Origin: Pseudomonadota bacterium
GTDB taxonomy: Bacteria; Desulfobacterota; Syntrophia; Syntrophales; UBA5619
Direction of reading: 5' to 3'
Length of the DNA: 6,692 nt
NCBI GenBank assembly: GCA_018896355.1
Contig: JAHIMW010000221.1
Location: 1 to 6,692 of the forward strand
The notes below the pieces were generated by a model. That model saw nothing but the letters and a program-made list of their open reading frames with translations, did not search any database and had not been told where the DNA came from. Position 1 is the stretch's first letter, and each line of letters starts with the position of its first letter. Below are positions 5,839-6,692 of the stretch, in pieces. The position numbers were made by a program, and so were the translations under genes.

Positions 5839-6692
5839 ATGGAGTCGGGTATACATCAATGGATTCACGCGAATTCCAGAACAATGACGGATCCGGCCGG
5901 ACGTCAAGCGCAAATTATCGAGGATCATTCAGCCCTTGAAATGGCTCGTCAGTGTGGTCTGGGTCTTTATGAGGTCTATCAGGAGGCATTGAAGCTCGGC
6001 GTTTATCCCTGCCGGTATATCCGCAACCTGAATATCATATCTGCTGCGGAACAGCTCACGCTGGCGCAGTCGCAGGTAGCCGTCATCGGCGCCGGCGGAT
6101 TGGGCGGGCACGTTATTATTCTGTTGGCGCGGATCGGTGTCGGGCGGCTCATCGTGGCAGATGCTGACCGCTTTGATGAGACGAATCTGAATCGCCAGAT
6201 CCTGTGCAATCAGGATACACTGGGAAGATCGAAATCCCGGACCGCTGCCGATGCCGTGGCATCAGTAAATCCCGGGGTCAAGGTTGAACCGCACATGCTG
6301 AGGATCAGCGATGCCAATATTGACGCCATTCTGGCCGGCGCCGATGTTGTCGTCGATGCCCTGGACAATATTCCCGATCGCCAAATGCTCCAGGAAGCGT
6401 CACGGCGGCTGGGCATCCCCCTCGTCCATGGCGCGATCGCTGGTTTTGAGGGCCGTATCCTGTCGATTTACCCTGGAGATACCGGCATGAGAACCCTCTA
6501 CGGCATTGAAGAAACGCGGCCACCGGACACGGACAGGCCCGAAGCCCTTCTCGGTGTTCCTGCAGTGACCGCTTCGCTGATCGGTACCTTCCAGGCCATG
6601 GAAGTTATCAAGATCCTTTTGCATCGAGGGAAGATATGGAGAAACATCATGGCCTATATCGACCTGGAGAACGGTTCTTTTGATGAGTTCAG
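5839..6692 (+). CDS. ThiF/MoeB/HesA-family E1-like adenylyltransferase, partial (3' end beyond the window)
   Basis: From ATG 5839 (GGGGGTG 8 nt upstream) 284 codons are visible. The Rossmann adenylation domain starts near residue 78 with VAVIGAGGLGG (80-90), then DADRFDETNLNRQ (108-120), K132 in GRSKSR and DALDN (173-177): the ATP- and Mg-binding set of MoeB/ThiF is complete. It should adenylate the C-terminal Gly of a MoaD/ThiS-type protein, most simply the one encoded at 5458-5700. The CxxC zinc pairs of MoeB/ThiF and the Cys of the C-x-x-AGVLG region are absent from the visible part; that region reads PEALLGVPAVTASLIG (234-249). An N-terminal extension of about 75 residues, predicted to be mainly helical, precedes the core and includes LGLYEVYQEALKLGVYPCRY (41-60). 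The C-terminal strand region is present (MAYIDLENG, 271-279), so few residues are probably missing. E1-like function is firm; the exact partner is inferred from neighbourhood. Confidence 0.88.
   Translation, partial: MESGIHQWIHANSRTMTDPAGRQAQIIEDHSALEMARQCGLGLYEVYQEALKLGVYPCRYIRNLNIISAAEQLTLAQSQVAVIGAGGLGGHVIILLARIGVGRLIVADADRFDETNLNRQILCNQDTLGRSKSRTAADAVASVNPGVKVEPHMLRISDANIDAILAGADVVVDALDNIPDRQMLQEASRRLGIPLVHGAIAGFEGRILSIYPGDTGMRTLYGIEETRPPDTDRPEALLGVPAVTASLIGTFQAMEVIKILLHRGKIWRNIMAYIDLENGSFDEF

Overview
The window most likely comes from an anaerobic Gram-negative bacterium, probably of the Desulfobacterota (sulfate-reducing or syntrophic type). This rests on two aldehyde ferredoxin oxidoreductase (AOR) family genes, a MoaD-type sulfur carrier and a MoaD/ThiF-type E1 enzyme, together with an LpxH-like gene that implies a lipid A outer membrane. 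The lineage is an inference from gene content; no rRNA, tRNA, CRISPR array or mobile element is visible.

Layout. (1) 1-219, minus: the 5' part of a UDP-2,3-diacylglucosamine hydrolase-like gene, running off the left edge. (2) 220-459: a divergent intergenic region with a good sigma70-type promoter pointing right. (3) 460-2768, plus: a two-gene unit, a full-length AOR (AOR1) and a PaaI-like hotdog thioesterase, joined by an ATGA overlap that also contains a perfect -1 slippery heptamer. (4) 2769-2966: a second, very similar promoter, a leader of about 120 nt with small dyads and a 22-codon ORF, and a strong ribosome binding site. (5) 2967-4703, plus: a second, divergent AOR (AOR2), closed by a strong intrinsic terminator at 4729-4760. 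(6) 4827-5456, plus: an unrecognised 209-residue protein whose N-terminal half reads like a MoaD/ThiS-type beta-grasp domain without a free Gly-Gly end. (7) 5458-5700, minus: a MoaD-like sulfur carrier ending in Gly-Gly, tail to tail with the previous gene. (8) 5839-6692, plus, cut by the right edge: a ThiF/MoeB/HesA-family E1-like adenylyltransferase, divergent from moaD.

How the genes may work together. The AORs need a tungsto- or molybdo-bispterin cofactor and a 4Fe-4S cluster. MoaD thiocarboxylate supplies the dithiolene sulfur of the pterin, and an E1-like enzyme adenylates the MoaD tail. The right half therefore looks like a dedicated cofactor-sulfuration module beside its client enzymes. 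The thioesterase coupled to AOR1 suggests acyl-CoA to free acid to aldehyde chemistry (or handling of the acid made by aldehyde oxidation); the substrate cannot be read from sequence. The most novel-looking parts are the beta-grasp-like protein at 4827-5456, the slippery junction between AOR1 and the thioesterase, the changed pterin-binding residues of AOR1, and the near-identical promoter -35 regions of the two AOR units.
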